Source: Fidelibacterota bacterium (GTDB lineage: Bacteria; Fidelibacterota; Marinisomatia; Marinisomatales; TCS55). Taken from it: DNA of 64,000 nt. The stretch lies in assembly GCA_014382015.1 (NCBI GenBank), contig JACNKN010000054.1, positions 39,337 to 103,336 of the forward strand, given 5' to 3'. Below, in pieces: positions 44,577 through 53,558 of this stretch. How positions within the stretch are numbered: the stretch's first letter is position 1; the number at the start of each line of letters is the position of its first letter. The position numbers were made by a program, and so were the translations under genes. The notes under the pieces are model-generated. The model was not told the DNA's origin and ran no database searches. It saw only the letters and a list, made by a program, of their open reading frames with translations.

Positions 44577-46130
44577 TCAGAATGAAAAAGAAGTTTCTAT
44601 GGATCGAATATCAATTGTTTCATCATCTCCGCTGATCTTCCCATCACCATTCATATCACGGAAAGAACGTCGAAAAGTGTAATTCAGCACCAATCCCTGA
44701 CCCAGAGCAATGCCCAGTTCATACCCTAAGATCGTGCTTTCTGTATAATCGAATTTAAACGGATTCGGCACATTTCTCTGCTGATAAAATGCCCTGGCGT
44801 GCTGAATTTTGCTAATGGACTTTTTTAGACGTAAGGAAGCCAAGAATGTCTGATTTTTGTCATCAATAAAAGTTTCCTCGGCCGATGACCATATTTCTCC
44901 CAGCATATCATGGTATGCTGCACTGGCTTCAAATAGGGGGCCCACATTCAGGACCATCCGTGCGAAATATCCCTTTTGCTTTCCAAAACGTCCCAACCCT
45001 GACTCTTTAGTCTTTAATATAATTTGATTATTCTCACCGGATGAAAACCGAATTCGTTCTATTTCATACAATCGATTCCAATAATTAAATTCAAATCTTC
45101 CTTTAGGCATGATACGATATTCAAAATAAAAACGGGCTGGACCAAACCGAGATGATACACCGAAAGGCACCAATCCCGTTCCCAAGGACAATGTTTTGCC
45201 CGTGCCAGGATGGACTGTTTCCCCAATCATTTGGGCTATTTGGGCATAGAGAGAAATAGAAAAATTATCTTGGGTCACCAAGGGATATCCAATGTCCACT
45301 GCAAATGCCATGATGCCGTCAGAATCCTCACTCAAATTAAGTGGATTGCCTTTTCGAGAAATATCCTGATCCAAAATGACCGGGTCGCCAGTCCACCCCG
45401 GAATTCGACTATCCAATGTATCCGTAATTCCATCCCCGTCAATATCCCATTCATCAGGATTATTATCCGCAATACCGTCTCCATCCGTATCCACCCACCA
45501 ATTTTTATCATTGGGGAAATCATCCACAATATTTGGCCGCCCATCTCCATCGCTGTCTTTCAGTCCCAAATACTGATTACGATCGGTCACCATAGAAAAA
45601 CCAATTGGCAATCCCAAGACTTTCCGCGTTACAACCCTTCCCCCAAATAAACCTATATTTTCCTTGAAGTCATTTACAAATCCTTCAATATTAATAGATT
45701 TAGAATTATATTCAAAGTTAAGCCCTGTTTTTCGTACCTGGGGGTATAGCATCATATTCGCATAGTCACTGACTAAAATTCCATAGCCTAAATTCACCCG
45801 GTCCAAGGCACCAATTTTTCCATAAATCCGATCGCCTGGATATCCATATCGAATATAATAAATTTTATCAATGAGTGTATTTTTAATCGCATTGGCAGAA
45901 GAAAAATCCCATTCGTCTGCATGAATGTTGCCTTCTGCGTCAAAATAAATAACCAGATCCAATGCCACACCCCATTTACCAATAGGAATCACAGGTCGTA
46001 TGGCGATTTGATTCCATACCTTACCATCAATAGTAACCGCGCCCACAGCACCTTTGTTTTGAATCTGGGAATTCAACGGCATGAGGCTGGCTAAAATAAT
46101 TACGAGAAATATGTTCCGAGGGTTTCTCAT
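44577..46130 (-). CDS. Outer-membrane-type beta-rich protein with TSP3/EF-hand-like repeats
   Basis: A 517-residue exported protein: signal peptide starting MRNPRNIFLVIILASLMPLNSQ, then alternating aromatic beta strands throughout, ending in a terminal aromatic (ETSFSF), as in outer-membrane barrels. The middle (about 205-270) holds three or more calcium-type D-x-D-G-D-G units (DSDGDGRPN, DTDGDGIAD, DIDGDGITD). No named family recognised. ATG 46130 is chosen over 46160 because the signal peptide begins there. It is divergent from the metalloprotease operon and upstream of alaS. Confidence 0.72.
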   Translation of the reverse strand: MRNPRNIFLVIILASLMPLNSQIQNKGAVGAVTIDGKVWNQIAIRPVIPIGKWGVALDLVIYFDAEGNIHADEWDFSSANAIKNTLIDKIYYIRYGYPGDRIYGKIGALDRVNLGYGILVSDYANMMLYPQVRKTGLNFEYNSKSINIEGFVNDFKENIGLFGGRVVTRKVLGLPIGFSMVTDRNQYLGLKDSDGDGRPNIVDDFPNDKNWWVDTDGDGIADNNPDEWDIDGDGITDTLDSRIPGWTGDPVILDQDISRKGNPLNLSEDSDGIMAFAVDIGYPLVTQDNFSISLYAQIAQMIGETVHPGTGKTLSLGTGLVPFGVSSRFGPARFYFEYRIMPKGRFEFNYWNRLYEIERIRFSSGENNQIILKTKESGLGRFGKQKGYFARMVLNVGPLFEASAAYHDMLGEIWSSAEETFIDDKNQTFLASLRLKKSISKIQHARAFYQQRNVPNPFKFDYTESTILGYELGIALGQGLVLNYTFRRSFRDMNGDGKISGDDETIDIRSIETSFSF

Positions 46131-46223
46131 ATGAGAAGCGAAATTACTCTGACCACCCATTGGAGTTCAATCTCTAATTCCCGTTCCGCACATGGTTCAT
46201 TCCCCCCTAAATTCTTTTATAGT

Positions 46224-46532
46224 ATGGCACAAAATTCACCACCCACAACTGAAGATTTGACTTCCTATTCCCAAGAGGAAATAAAACTTTATATTTTTTC
46301 TTTGCAGGATGCGCTCCAATCAAAGCTGGATCGGGGATTGTCCATGGATGACATCCTGGATACTGAAGATCCTTTTGAAGCATTGGAACCACTCCTCCCT
46401 CAGGAAGTCTATCCAATTTTAGTGTTGGCCATGATTAATAACATTCGAACCGACACGGTCATTGATGCAGTGTTGGCAGGACTGAAACAAGGTATCGTGC
46501 AATACCGGAACAGAAACGATAATAATTCGTAA
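46224..46532 (+). CDS. Small helical protein of unknown function
   Basis: A 102-residue soluble protein, acidic at the N-terminus, probably all helical (YSQEEIKLYIFSLQDALQSKL; EVYPILVLAMINNIRTDTVI, in parts). No signal peptide, no recognised family. I start at ATG 46224; an upstream frame-mate at 46131 would overlap the start of the divergent gene and adds a low-complexity segment. It is four bases upstream of the next gene, the first of a coupled four-gene set ending in the metalloprotease. Confidence 0.65.
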   Translation: MAQNSPPTTEDLTSYSQEEIKLYIFSLQDALQSKLDRGLSMDDILDTEDPFEALEPLLPQEVYPILVLAMINNIRTDTVIDAVLAGLKQGIVQYRNRNDNNS

Positions 46533-46536
46533 AAAT

Positions 46537-47145
46537 ATGATGCGGTTTATTCTCCTCCTGTCCTTAACCATCTTACAATCCCAATCTATATGGGTTCAGG
46601 ATATTGATATTTCAACAAAAAAGAATGGTATCTTTATCAAAGTACGGTCGGATAAACCATTGAGTCCTGATCAAGTCGCCGGGTGGTTCAATGAATCTAC
46701 ATCTTGGTATTATATGACGCTGCATGAAGCATTTGGGGACACGGCCCGATTGGAAAAAGCACGCCTCACCTACCCCGTAAAACAAATTGAATGTATCCGA
46801 GCGGGAGAATCACTTCAAATTGGGTTCCGGCTGGCAACGTCAGTAGAACAATCTGAATTTTATCATTCATCCGATCCGCCTGAACTATTGGCTTCCCTCC
46901 GGTTTCCACTATCCGAAGTTTTGGCATCTATCGCGCAGGAAAAACCGCCTCCAACACTTTTGATTGGTGAAACTGAGACGAAGAGGCCATTGTGGATTAA
47001 AGCAGCTTACTTTATCGGTGCAGGGCTCACTGGAGCAGGATTCCTCTCCGGCGAAACACAAAAAGGATGGGAGGTTCCGGTGGGGATGGGTATAATCGCC
47101 AGTGCCTATGTGGCTGAAAATTTTATAATCGGAAAAAAGAAATGA
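46537..47145 (+). CDS. Exported protein, possibly AMIN-like, with C-terminal membrane segments
   Basis: A 202-residue protein with a signal peptide (about 1-17, LTILQSQS), a beta-rich domain resembling AMIN domains (VQDIDISTKKNGIFIKVRSDKPL; VKQIECIRAGESLQIGFRL, in parts), a proline-rich linker, and two hydrophobic stretches near the C-terminus (KAAYFIGAGLTGAGFL; GMGIIASAYVAENFI). The AMIN resemblance is weak. It may sit at the inner membrane facing the periplasm. Its stop overlaps a 36-codon membrane ORF (ATGA). Confidence 0.65.
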   Translation: MMRFILLLSLTILQSQSIWVQDIDISTKKNGIFIKVRSDKPLSPDQVAGWFNESTSWYYMTLHEAFGDTARLEKARLTYPVKQIECIRAGESLQIGFRLATSVEQSEFYHSSDPPELLASLRFPLSEVLASIAQEKPPPTLLIGETETKRPLWIKAAYFIGAGLTGAGFLSGETQKGWEVPVGMGIIASAYVAENFIIGKKK

Positions 47146-47252
47146 CTGATAATCTGCCCTATTTTGCTTGGTTTTACGTGGGAGGTATTATCCTCATGGC
47201 TCTCTTTTTTCGTCTCAGACTTTATTTGAAAAGAAAAAATCAGAAAAAGTGA
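47142..47252 (+). CDS. 36-residue single-span membrane peptide (CcmD-like topology)
   Basis: The frame encodes MTDNLPYFAWFYVGGIILMA followed by LFFRLRLYLKRKNQKK and TGA: a short aromatic N-terminus, one membrane helix (about 7-23) and a very basic cytoplasmic tail. It overlaps the previous stop (ATGA) and the next start (TGATG), so it is translationally coupled on both sides, which supports it being real. The layout resembles CcmD/CcoS-type small membrane proteins, but no haem-export genes are nearby. Too short for sequence-family assignment. Confidence 0.6.
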   Translation: MTDNLPYFAWFYVGGIILMALFFRLRLYLKRKNQKK

Positions 47253-49003
47253 TGAAGCAACTATTTACAGCATTATTGTTTTTCGCAACCAGTTGGGCTA
47301 GTGCACCTCAGCAATCTACTTCTGCGGTTCTTTCTGCCTTTTCTGGTCATCCAACTCAAGATCGGCACCTGACTCCCCATTTATTGGAAATCGCCAAGCA
47401 TGGACATGAATTGAATGCAAATGAGCGCATGCAATTGGAAGCAATCGGTTTTAATTTCAATTTTCTACTTGTGTCCAGAAGTGGCGCCCAACGATCAGAA
47501 GCGGTGGGATTAGACCAATATTATGACGATGGCATTTTCCGGTTTCATTTCACCACCACGGGCAGAAATGCAGTAAATATTTCCGACGATAATAATGACG
47601 GGATTCCCAATTATATTGATTCCGTTTCCGTTGTTTTCAATCAGATTTCAAATGGTATTCATAAAGTACAAGGTTATCTCATGCCGCCCAGTGATGGTTT
47701 TTATTCCGGCAATCGAGATAAGGGCGGTTCTGAACATTATGATGTGTATATCAGAAACTTATCTTCCCGATATTATGGCTATACCCAACCCGAGGAATTT
47801 GCTCAGGGAAAAGGTGACAATGAACGATCCAAAACAGTTGTAGAAATAAATGCTTTTACCAGTTATATGGTCATAAGGAATAATTATAATAATTTTCCCT
47901 TATCTGAATTAGAAAATATTAAAGTAACAGCAGCCCATGAATATTATCATGCCATTCAATTTGGGTATGATGGATGGGAAATGCCCTGGCTTCTGGAAGC
48001 TTCTGCGGTTTGGATGGAAGAAGAAATGTATGATAATATCAATGATTGCTATCAATACATGGGAGATTGGTTTAGCCAACCTCAAAGGGCACTAGATGAA
48101 GATGGATTTCACTGGTATGGTTCTTTCATCTTTTTCGAATATATAGAACAGCATATGGGTGGCGCAAAAACGATTCGACGGATTTTTGATGAATCGGTTC
48201 GATCCAATAGTCAGGAACGAGACGGAAGCCATTCTGCTATAAATGCGTCACTTAAACAACAGGGATATTCTTTTCAGCAGGCATTAAATGGTATGTCAGT
48301 TGCGAATAAGATTATGTCATCTTTACCCGCTGCAGAAAACTTTGCATACGAAGAAGCGGAAGGATATCCTGTTAATGGTCCGGCTATTATGAAAAAGGTC
48401 AATTTTCAAACCGGAAATCGCGATACCGTTTCTTCCACAAGACTATCTAGATTTGCCAGCCAGTATATTCAAATTATAACCCAAAAACCTGTTCAAGTAG
48501 ATTTATACAATATGAGCGGACCAATATCTGATCTGCAACTCAATGCCATTCTTAAGAAAAATGATAATTCCTATTTAGTAATTTCCAGTCCGTCCATCAA
48601 TATTGATCCAACAGACTTAAAGTCCATTCATTTGTCTATTGTTAGCCATGATACTGTGGGCGGAAATTGGGATTATCAAATAACAGTTCAGGATGGAAAA
48701 TCGGGTACCGATGCTAACATACCTGTGGAATTCACCATTGGAAATCCATATCCCAATCCTTTTAACGGTAATGTGCAGTTTTCTCTTTATATGATGAAAG
48801 AAACACCCATTTCCATAAATGTGTTAAACTTGAACGGTAAGCGCATTGCACAACTTTACAATGGGGCTTTATCCCCGGGAAATCACAATTTCCATTGGCA
48901 GGGGAAAAACTCTTTCGGAGTTCCAGTATCCTCAGGTGTGTATTATATTAAAGTATCGGGAAAATCAACGGAAGAATGGCGTCCGATTACGTTTGTGAAA
49001 TAG
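47252..49003 (+). CDS. Secreted zinc metalloprotease (MXAN_6640-like) with a type IX-type sorting domain
   Basis: A 583-residue exported protein with signal MKQLFTALLFFATSWASA. It has DDNNDGIPNYIDSVSVVFNQI, typical of MXAN_6640-type proteins, and the zinc motif AAHEYYHAIQFGYDGW (HExxH) followed by WLLEASAVWMEE with a likely third ligand. The last 85 or so residues (from NPYPNPFNGNVQFSLY to YYIKVSGKSTEEWRPITFVK) form a type IX/Por-type C-terminal sorting domain, so surface attachment or release is expected. The ATG at 47252 is used because the signal peptide starts there; a longer frame begins at 47168. Confidence 0.85.
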   Translation: MKQLFTALLFFATSWASAPQQSTSAVLSAFSGHPTQDRHLTPHLLEIAKHGHELNANERMQLEAIGFNFNFLLVSRSGAQRSEAVGLDQYYDDGIFRFHFTTTGRNAVNISDDNNDGIPNYIDSVSVVFNQISNGIHKVQGYLMPPSDGFYSGNRDKGGSEHYDVYIRNLSSRYYGYTQPEEFAQGKGDNERSKTVVEINAFTSYMVIRNNYNNFPLSELENIKVTAAHEYYHAIQFGYDGWEMPWLLEASAVWMEEEMYDNINDCYQYMGDWFSQPQRALDEDGFHWYGSFIFFEYIEQHMGGAKTIRRIFDESVRSNSQERDGSHSAINASLKQQGYSFQQALNGMSVANKIMSSLPAAENFAYEEAEGYPVNGPAIMKKVNFQTGNRDTVSSTRLSRFASQYIQIITQKPVQVDLYNMSGPISDLQLNAILKKNDNSYLVISSPSINIDPTDLKSIHLSIVSHDTVGGNWDYQITVQDGKSGTDANIPVEFTIGNPYPNPFNGNVQFSLYMMKETPISINVLNLNGKRIAQLYNGALSPGNHNFHWQGKNSFGVPVSSGVYYIKVSGKSTEEWRPITFVK

Positions 49004-49053
49004 TATTTTTTAGGGAAACTTTCTGTATGCAATCACAATCTACTCCCCCTTTT

Positions 49054-49098
49054 CCTGCCAGCCCTTCTCCGCCAAATGGCGGTTCGGGAGCAGGCTGG
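49054..49098. repeat. GC-rich imperfect palindrome between convergent genes
   Basis: Inner arms CCGCC/GGCGG around AAAT (49069-49082) sit inside outer arms CCAGCC (49058-49063) and GGCTGG (49093-49098). The surrounding 49040-49160 stretch is clearly more GC-rich than its neighbours and holds no gene. It may act as a terminator or a degenerate mobile repeat. Confidence 0.45.
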
Positions 49099-49180
49099 TA
49101 ATTTCCCCCTCATACCCTCCAAAAGCGGGCAGGCGAGAATGGAACTACGGAGGTCCATAAAAATTAATTTAAATAGAAAA

Positions 49181-51349
49181 TCAGATTTTTTTAGAAACCG
49201 TCAGAGAAAAGTGTCGTTCGTCTCCCATATTTCGTTCCAGTTCTGTATAATAATACTGAAACATATTTTCTACCCGAAACAGCAAATCCCAGCCTCGAAT
49301 ATTTGTACCTATATTGGCATTCCAAATATGAATGGGTACCCGTTTATCTTGCCCAGTAATTGGGTTTTCCTGGAATAATTTAACTCTTTCAATTTGAGAC
49401 ATATAACGATTCTCTATTGAGGCAGTCACACCAAAAATCCGCGTACCAATTGTGGTGACTAAGGTATTCCTGAAACGATACGCTAACGTATCAATGGCAT
49501 TTCCCTCTTTATCTATTTCCTCCGGATTCAAGTTTGTATAAGCCATAGAGAATAGAATCGATTGGTTAATCAATGCACCAGACGCGCCGACTTCTAACCC
49601 CGAAATTCTTGCATCGGTTAAGTTTTCAAAATGGATAATTCCTTGGTCATTTGGGTTGGCAACAATCAATTGGTCAAATACGGATTTAAATCCCGCCACA
49701 TCTAATTGAATATCTGAAATCCACTTATTCCCCGTTATTTTCATGGTCATGCCCACTTCACCGGCTTGACTTCTTTCTGCAATTAAATCCGGATTAGGCT
49801 CTACGATAAAAATATTGAGTTTGGTTCTAGTGTACATTTCTGCAATAGCAGGGACACGAAATCCGCGACTAATCGAACTCCGAAAAGATAACCAGTCCAA
49901 CATGCGATAGTTTAATGCAATTTGCGGTGCCGCTGACTCATCCAATTTTTCCCCATCTACGGAGTAAGTCTCCATTCGAGCGCCCGTGTTCAGGGTTAAC
50001 TTTTGTCCAATTCTCTGTTGAGCCTGAATGTATACAGCCATAGACGTACTGGTATGATCTCCATAAAGACTAGTCCGAATTTTCGATTTTTGAGTCACCA
50101 ACCCTGCTGTAATATTGGTTTTCTGTCCCAAGGTTGTATTGATTTGTAATTCACCATACCCCTTTTGTTCGTCAATTCTTTTATCATTCGTTGCACTATG
50201 GTTTTGCCACCAAACGTCATACATTGAACCTTTAAACTTGAGCACTGTTTTATCTGATAGGATCATATTAAAAAAGCCATTGATGTGCAATTTAGCACCT
50301 GTGGTATGGTCGTCTTCTTCCCCGGTAGGAGCTTCAAACGGATTAGCCGCATTTTTCCATTGGGAGGCCAATGCCACATCATCTGAATAATAATTCGCAA
50401 ACACAGATGCATTATATCGCTCACCAAAATTGAATTTAAATTTCCCGGTGATATTATTTGCGTCTAACCATCCTTGCCGCTTATACCCATCAGATTTTGC
50501 TTTATGTACCCGTATCCACCCGCTGTGATTTCCAATGGGTCGACTATGTGTGACATCCAAATAATTAAATAATCCTGGTTTAGATCTCCATTCCCACTGT
50601 TTGTATTTGGGATCACTGTAAATACCCGATTTTAGCCGAAAGCGCGTTTCTGGTTTCGCCGGTGCATTTTTGGTCAAAACATTTACTACACCCCCCAAGG
50701 CACTTGATCCATATAATGCTGAACCGCCTGAACGAATAATTTCTACTTGTGCCACTTCACTCACGGGAATCATGGTCCAGGTAATATTGCCTGCACCACT
50801 GCCCAATAATGGCACTCCATCAATCATCAATAAGGTTCGATCACCGGTTCCCACTGTATACCCAGTGGCACCTCTAATTTTAATTTGGCCCCGGACCGTA
50901 CTGACACCCGGTTCATATTTCATAGCTTCGGTAAGATTAACCACGGCGCGATCTCGTATTTGCCTGGGTCCAATGACAGACATAGAAACGGGCAGTTCCA
51001 TCACATCTTGTGCTTGGCGACTGGCTGTCACCACTACATGGGGTGCGGACAATACATCCTGAGCCAGTTTAATATCTAATTGAATTATATTATCGGAAAC
51101 AATTATACCCTTTTCTACATATTGTTTAAACCCAATCATACTGATGACAAGTGCATATTCACCGGACTTCAACTGATCAATAACAAACTGACCATTGATA
51201 TCCGTGGTTGTTCCCATAAAAGTATTTTGGACCAGAACATTTACGCCTAAAAGCGGGTCACCATTGTCTGCCCGTGTCACACTTCCAGAGATAGACCCTT
51301 GAGCGAAAAGAATAGAAATAAATAGAGAGAAAAGGATTACTTTTTTCAT
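49181..51349 (-). CDS. TonB-dependent outer-membrane receptor
   Basis: A 722-residue receptor: signal peptide, then an N-terminal carboxypeptidase-regulatory-like domain (GSISGSVTRADNGDPLLGVN to ISMIGFKQYVEKG), a plug (about 105-220, with LLMIDGVPLLGSG and YGSSALGGVVNVLTK) and a 22-strand barrel ending FSLTVSKKI. The plug and barrel resemble siderophore/cobalamin-type receptors more than SusC, but the ligand is unknown. ATGA-coupled to an upstream lipoprotein gene. Confidence 0.93.
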   Translation of the reverse strand: MKKVILFSLFISILFAQGSISGSVTRADNGDPLLGVNVLVQNTFMGTTTDINGQFVIDQLKSGEYALVISMIGFKQYVEKGIIVSDNIIQLDIKLAQDVLSAPHVVVTASRQAQDVMELPVSMSVIGPRQIRDRAVVNLTEAMKYEPGVSTVRGQIKIRGATGYTVGTGDRTLLMIDGVPLLGSGAGNITWTMIPVSEVAQVEIIRSGGSALYGSSALGGVVNVLTKNAPAKPETRFRLKSGIYSDPKYKQWEWRSKPGLFNYLDVTHSRPIGNHSGWIRVHKAKSDGYKRQGWLDANNITGKFKFNFGERYNASVFANYYSDDVALASQWKNAANPFEAPTGEEDDHTTGAKLHINGFFNMILSDKTVLKFKGSMYDVWWQNHSATNDKRIDEQKGYGELQINTTLGQKTNITAGLVTQKSKIRTSLYGDHTSTSMAVYIQAQQRIGQKLTLNTGARMETYSVDGEKLDESAAPQIALNYRMLDWLSFRSSISRGFRVPAIAEMYTRTKLNIFIVEPNPDLIAERSQAGEVGMTMKITGNKWISDIQLDVAGFKSVFDQLIVANPNDQGIIHFENLTDARISGLEVGASGALINQSILFSMAYTNLNPEEIDKEGNAIDTLAYRFRNTLVTTIGTRIFGVTASIENRYMSQIERVKLFQENPITGQDKRVPIHIWNANIGTNIRGWDLLFRVENMFQYYYTELERNMGDERHFSLTVSKKI

Positions 51350-51795
51350 TGGGAAAATAGTATGGTTTGGTCGATTTCTAATACTTCCTGCTCTCCCAAG
51401 GTAATGACACGTTGAAAATGGGGTTCTTTATCTAATAACACAATGGGAAGATCTCCTGCGGCTCGGAAAGAATCAATTTTGGCGAAAAATATAGTCGGTT
51501 CAATGGTGAGCCCTGCACCGGCAATAAAATAAAAGCCAGGTTCAAGTTGAAAGAAATATTCCGATTCCGTTTCTGGAGACAACATAGGCGTGCTATAAGT
51601 CACGACCTCCAAATTATTTGGATCCAGCGTTTTCAACACAATCAAGGCAGTCGCTTTTATTGAATCGGGCCATTCTCCATCAATAAACAGTTTACCTTCC
51701 ATGCCGGCCACAGGCTCCAGGCTTTCCGGTTCTTCGCAACTCCAAAGCAGAAATACTGAAAAAAGTAGACAATATGTTATTTTTATTGTTTTCAT
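51346..51795 (-). CDS. Lipoprotein paired with the TonB receptor
   Basis: A 149-residue lipoprotein; the signal ends FLLWSC at about residue 20, followed by an acidic stretch EEPESLEPVAG. The body is a beta-sandwich-like domain (GKLFIDGEWPDSIKATALIVL; YFFQLEPGFYFIAGAG, in parts) resembling carboxypeptidase-regulatory folds. It overlaps the TonB-receptor start by four bases, so it is probably a surface or periplasmic partner of that receptor. Family not recognised. Confidence 0.72.
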   Translation of the reverse strand: MKTIKITYCLLFSVFLLWSCEEPESLEPVAGMEGKLFIDGEWPDSIKATALIVLKTLDPNNLEVVTYSTPMLSPETESEYFFQLEPGFYFIAGAGLTIEPTIFFAKIDSFRAAGDLPIVLLDKEPHFQRVITLGEQEVLEIDQTILFSQ

Positions 51796-51968
51796 TATAA
51801 ATAAAAATTACGCAATCATATGGAATAAAAGAATCTTTTGAATATTGTTCTTCAATCCCATATTAATTTTACATCCCATTTAATATTCTTCCTGCAGAGA
51901 ATAACGTCTTACAAAAGATTGATGAAGGATTTATCATATGAAATCGTCTGAATCGAATAATTAGTCAT

Positions 51969-51990
51969 GGACAATCAGGGATGATTGTCC
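51969..51990. repeat. Palindromic repeat, copy c
   Basis: Arms GGACAATC and GATTGTCC around AGGGAT, seven bases past the yifB stop (minus strand). It aligns base by base with copies at 424-445 and 472-493, with compensating stem changes. No clear T-tract follows on the gene's strand. Confidence 0.55.
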
Positions 51991-51997
51991 AACTATA

Positions 51998-53536
51998 TTA
52001 CCCCAACCAAAGCTGTCGATCTAAACTGCGGTATTGGATGGCTTCGCTGAGATGGGTGGTGTCAATATCTTTTGCATGACTTAAATCAGCGATTGTTCTG
52101 GATACCTTTAATATGCGGTCGTACGCCCGAGCGGATAAGCCTAGTTTATCCATAGCCGTTTTTAATAATCCACCGGCTTCTTTCGATAATTGGCAGTACT
52201 TCTTTAAATCGTTTGATTCCATCTGTGAATTGGAAAAAATGGCCGCATTTTCATATCGATTTAACTGGACTTGTTTCGCATCCTGCACTCGGGATTTCAC
52301 AGCTTTGGATGGCTCTCCCGGATCCCGATCGGCCAACTCAGTAAATGGTACCGCCGGCACTTCCACATGAATATCGATTCTATCTAACAATGGACCGGAT
52401 ATTCGACTCATATATTTCTGGATCATCTGGGAGGTACAACTGCATTCGTTATGGGCATCGGTGGCATAACCACAGGGACATGGATTCATGGCCGCCACCA
52501 GCATAAACCGGGATGGATAGCTCAAACTCACGGCGGCCCGGGCGATGGTGACTACACCATCCTCCAATGGCTGGCGCATGACCTCCAATACATTCTTTTT
52601 GAATTCCGGTAATTCGTCTAAAAATAAAACACCGTTATGGGACAGACTCACTTCTCCCGGGCGAGGCACGGCACCGCCCCCAATGAGCCCTGCATCCGAA
52701 ATGGTATGGTGAGGCGATCGAAATGGTCGCGTGGCAATAATCCCCTCTCCTTGAGCCATGACGCCTGCTACGGAATGAATTTTGGTGGTCTGGAGAGCTT
52801 CTTCTAATGTGAGATCCGGAAGTATGGTGGGAATACGTTTCGAGAGCATGGTTTTCCCACTCCCGGGTGGACCAATCATAATGAGGTTATGTCCACCGGC
52901 GGCGGCCACTTCTAAAGCACGCTTCACATGCTCCTGCCCTTTTACATCCGTAAAGTCTAAATGATAATGAAGATTCGAACGAAACAATTCCTGCCGATCT
53001 ACAATAACCGGTTCTTTGTCCAACTCATCATTCAGGATTTGCACCACCTCCATGAGCGACTTCGCACCCACCACTTTCACTTCATCCACAATCCCCGCTT
53101 CACGGGCATTTTCTTCCGGGAGGATGACACCCTTAATTCCTTTATCCCGGGCACAGATGGCAATGGGCAACGCCCCTTTTACCGGGCGAAGTGTGCCGTC
53201 TAATGCCAGTTCACCCAGCATCATGAGTTTATCTAAGTATTCTTTTTGAACATACCCCGTGTCGGCCAAGATACCGATGGCAATGGGTAAATCAAATGCG
53301 GATCCTTCCTTGCGAATATCCGCCGGAGCCAGGTTTACGGTTACATGTTTTCGGGGGAATTTGAATCCAGAGTTTTTGATTGCGGCGGTGACACGTTCTT
53401 TACTTTCTTTCACCGCCCCTTCCGGCAGGCCTACTGTTATAAATCGAGGGAGTTTCGCACCGGAGAGGCTCGCCTCTACATCCACCACATAGGCATCGAT
53501 ACCGAGAATCGCACTGCTGAGAACTTTGGCGGGCAT
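51998..53536 (-). CDS. yifB: YifB/ComM-family Mg-chelatase-like AAA+ ATPase
   Basis: A 512-residue protein with an N-terminal Lon-protease-like domain (about 1-165), an AAA+ core (Walker A IGPPGSGKTMLSKR; Walker B GVLFLDELPEF; PCPCGYATDAHNECSC zinc-like cysteines) and a C-terminal Mg-chelatase lid. ComM promotes branch migration during natural transformation, so the gene hints at DNA-uptake competence. No other competence genes are in view. Confidence 0.95.
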   Translation of the reverse strand: MPAKVLSSAILGIDAYVVDVEASLSGAKLPRFITVGLPEGAVKESKERVTAAIKNSGFKFPRKHVTVNLAPADIRKEGSAFDLPIAIGILADTGYVQKEYLDKLMMLGELALDGTLRPVKGALPIAICARDKGIKGVILPEENAREAGIVDEVKVVGAKSLMEVVQILNDELDKEPVIVDRQELFRSNLHYHLDFTDVKGQEHVKRALEVAAAGGHNLIMIGPPGSGKTMLSKRIPTILPDLTLEEALQTTKIHSVAGVMAQGEGIIATRPFRSPHHTISDAGLIGGGAVPRPGEVSLSHNGVLFLDELPEFKKNVLEVMRQPLEDGVVTIARAAVSLSYPSRFMLVAAMNPCPCGYATDAHNECSCTSQMIQKYMSRISGPLLDRIDIHVEVPAVPFTELADRDPGEPSKAVKSRVQDAKQVQLNRYENAAIFSNSQMESNDLKKYCQLSKEAGGLLKTAMDKLGLSARAYDRILKVSRTIADLSHAKDIDTTHLSEAIQYRSLDRQLWLG

Positions 53537-53558
53537 TTATAAATTACGCTTTATCATT

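Noticed and set aside
45210..45650. 146-codon plus-strand frame opposite the TSP3-bearing protein
   Set aside because: It arises from the repeated GAT-rich codons of the calcium-type repeats on the other strand; its own translation is Ile/His-rich without a domain.
46131..46223. Longer start for the small helical protein
   Set aside because: The added 31 residues are Ser-rich without fold, and the frame would begin on the first base after the divergent gene's start codon.
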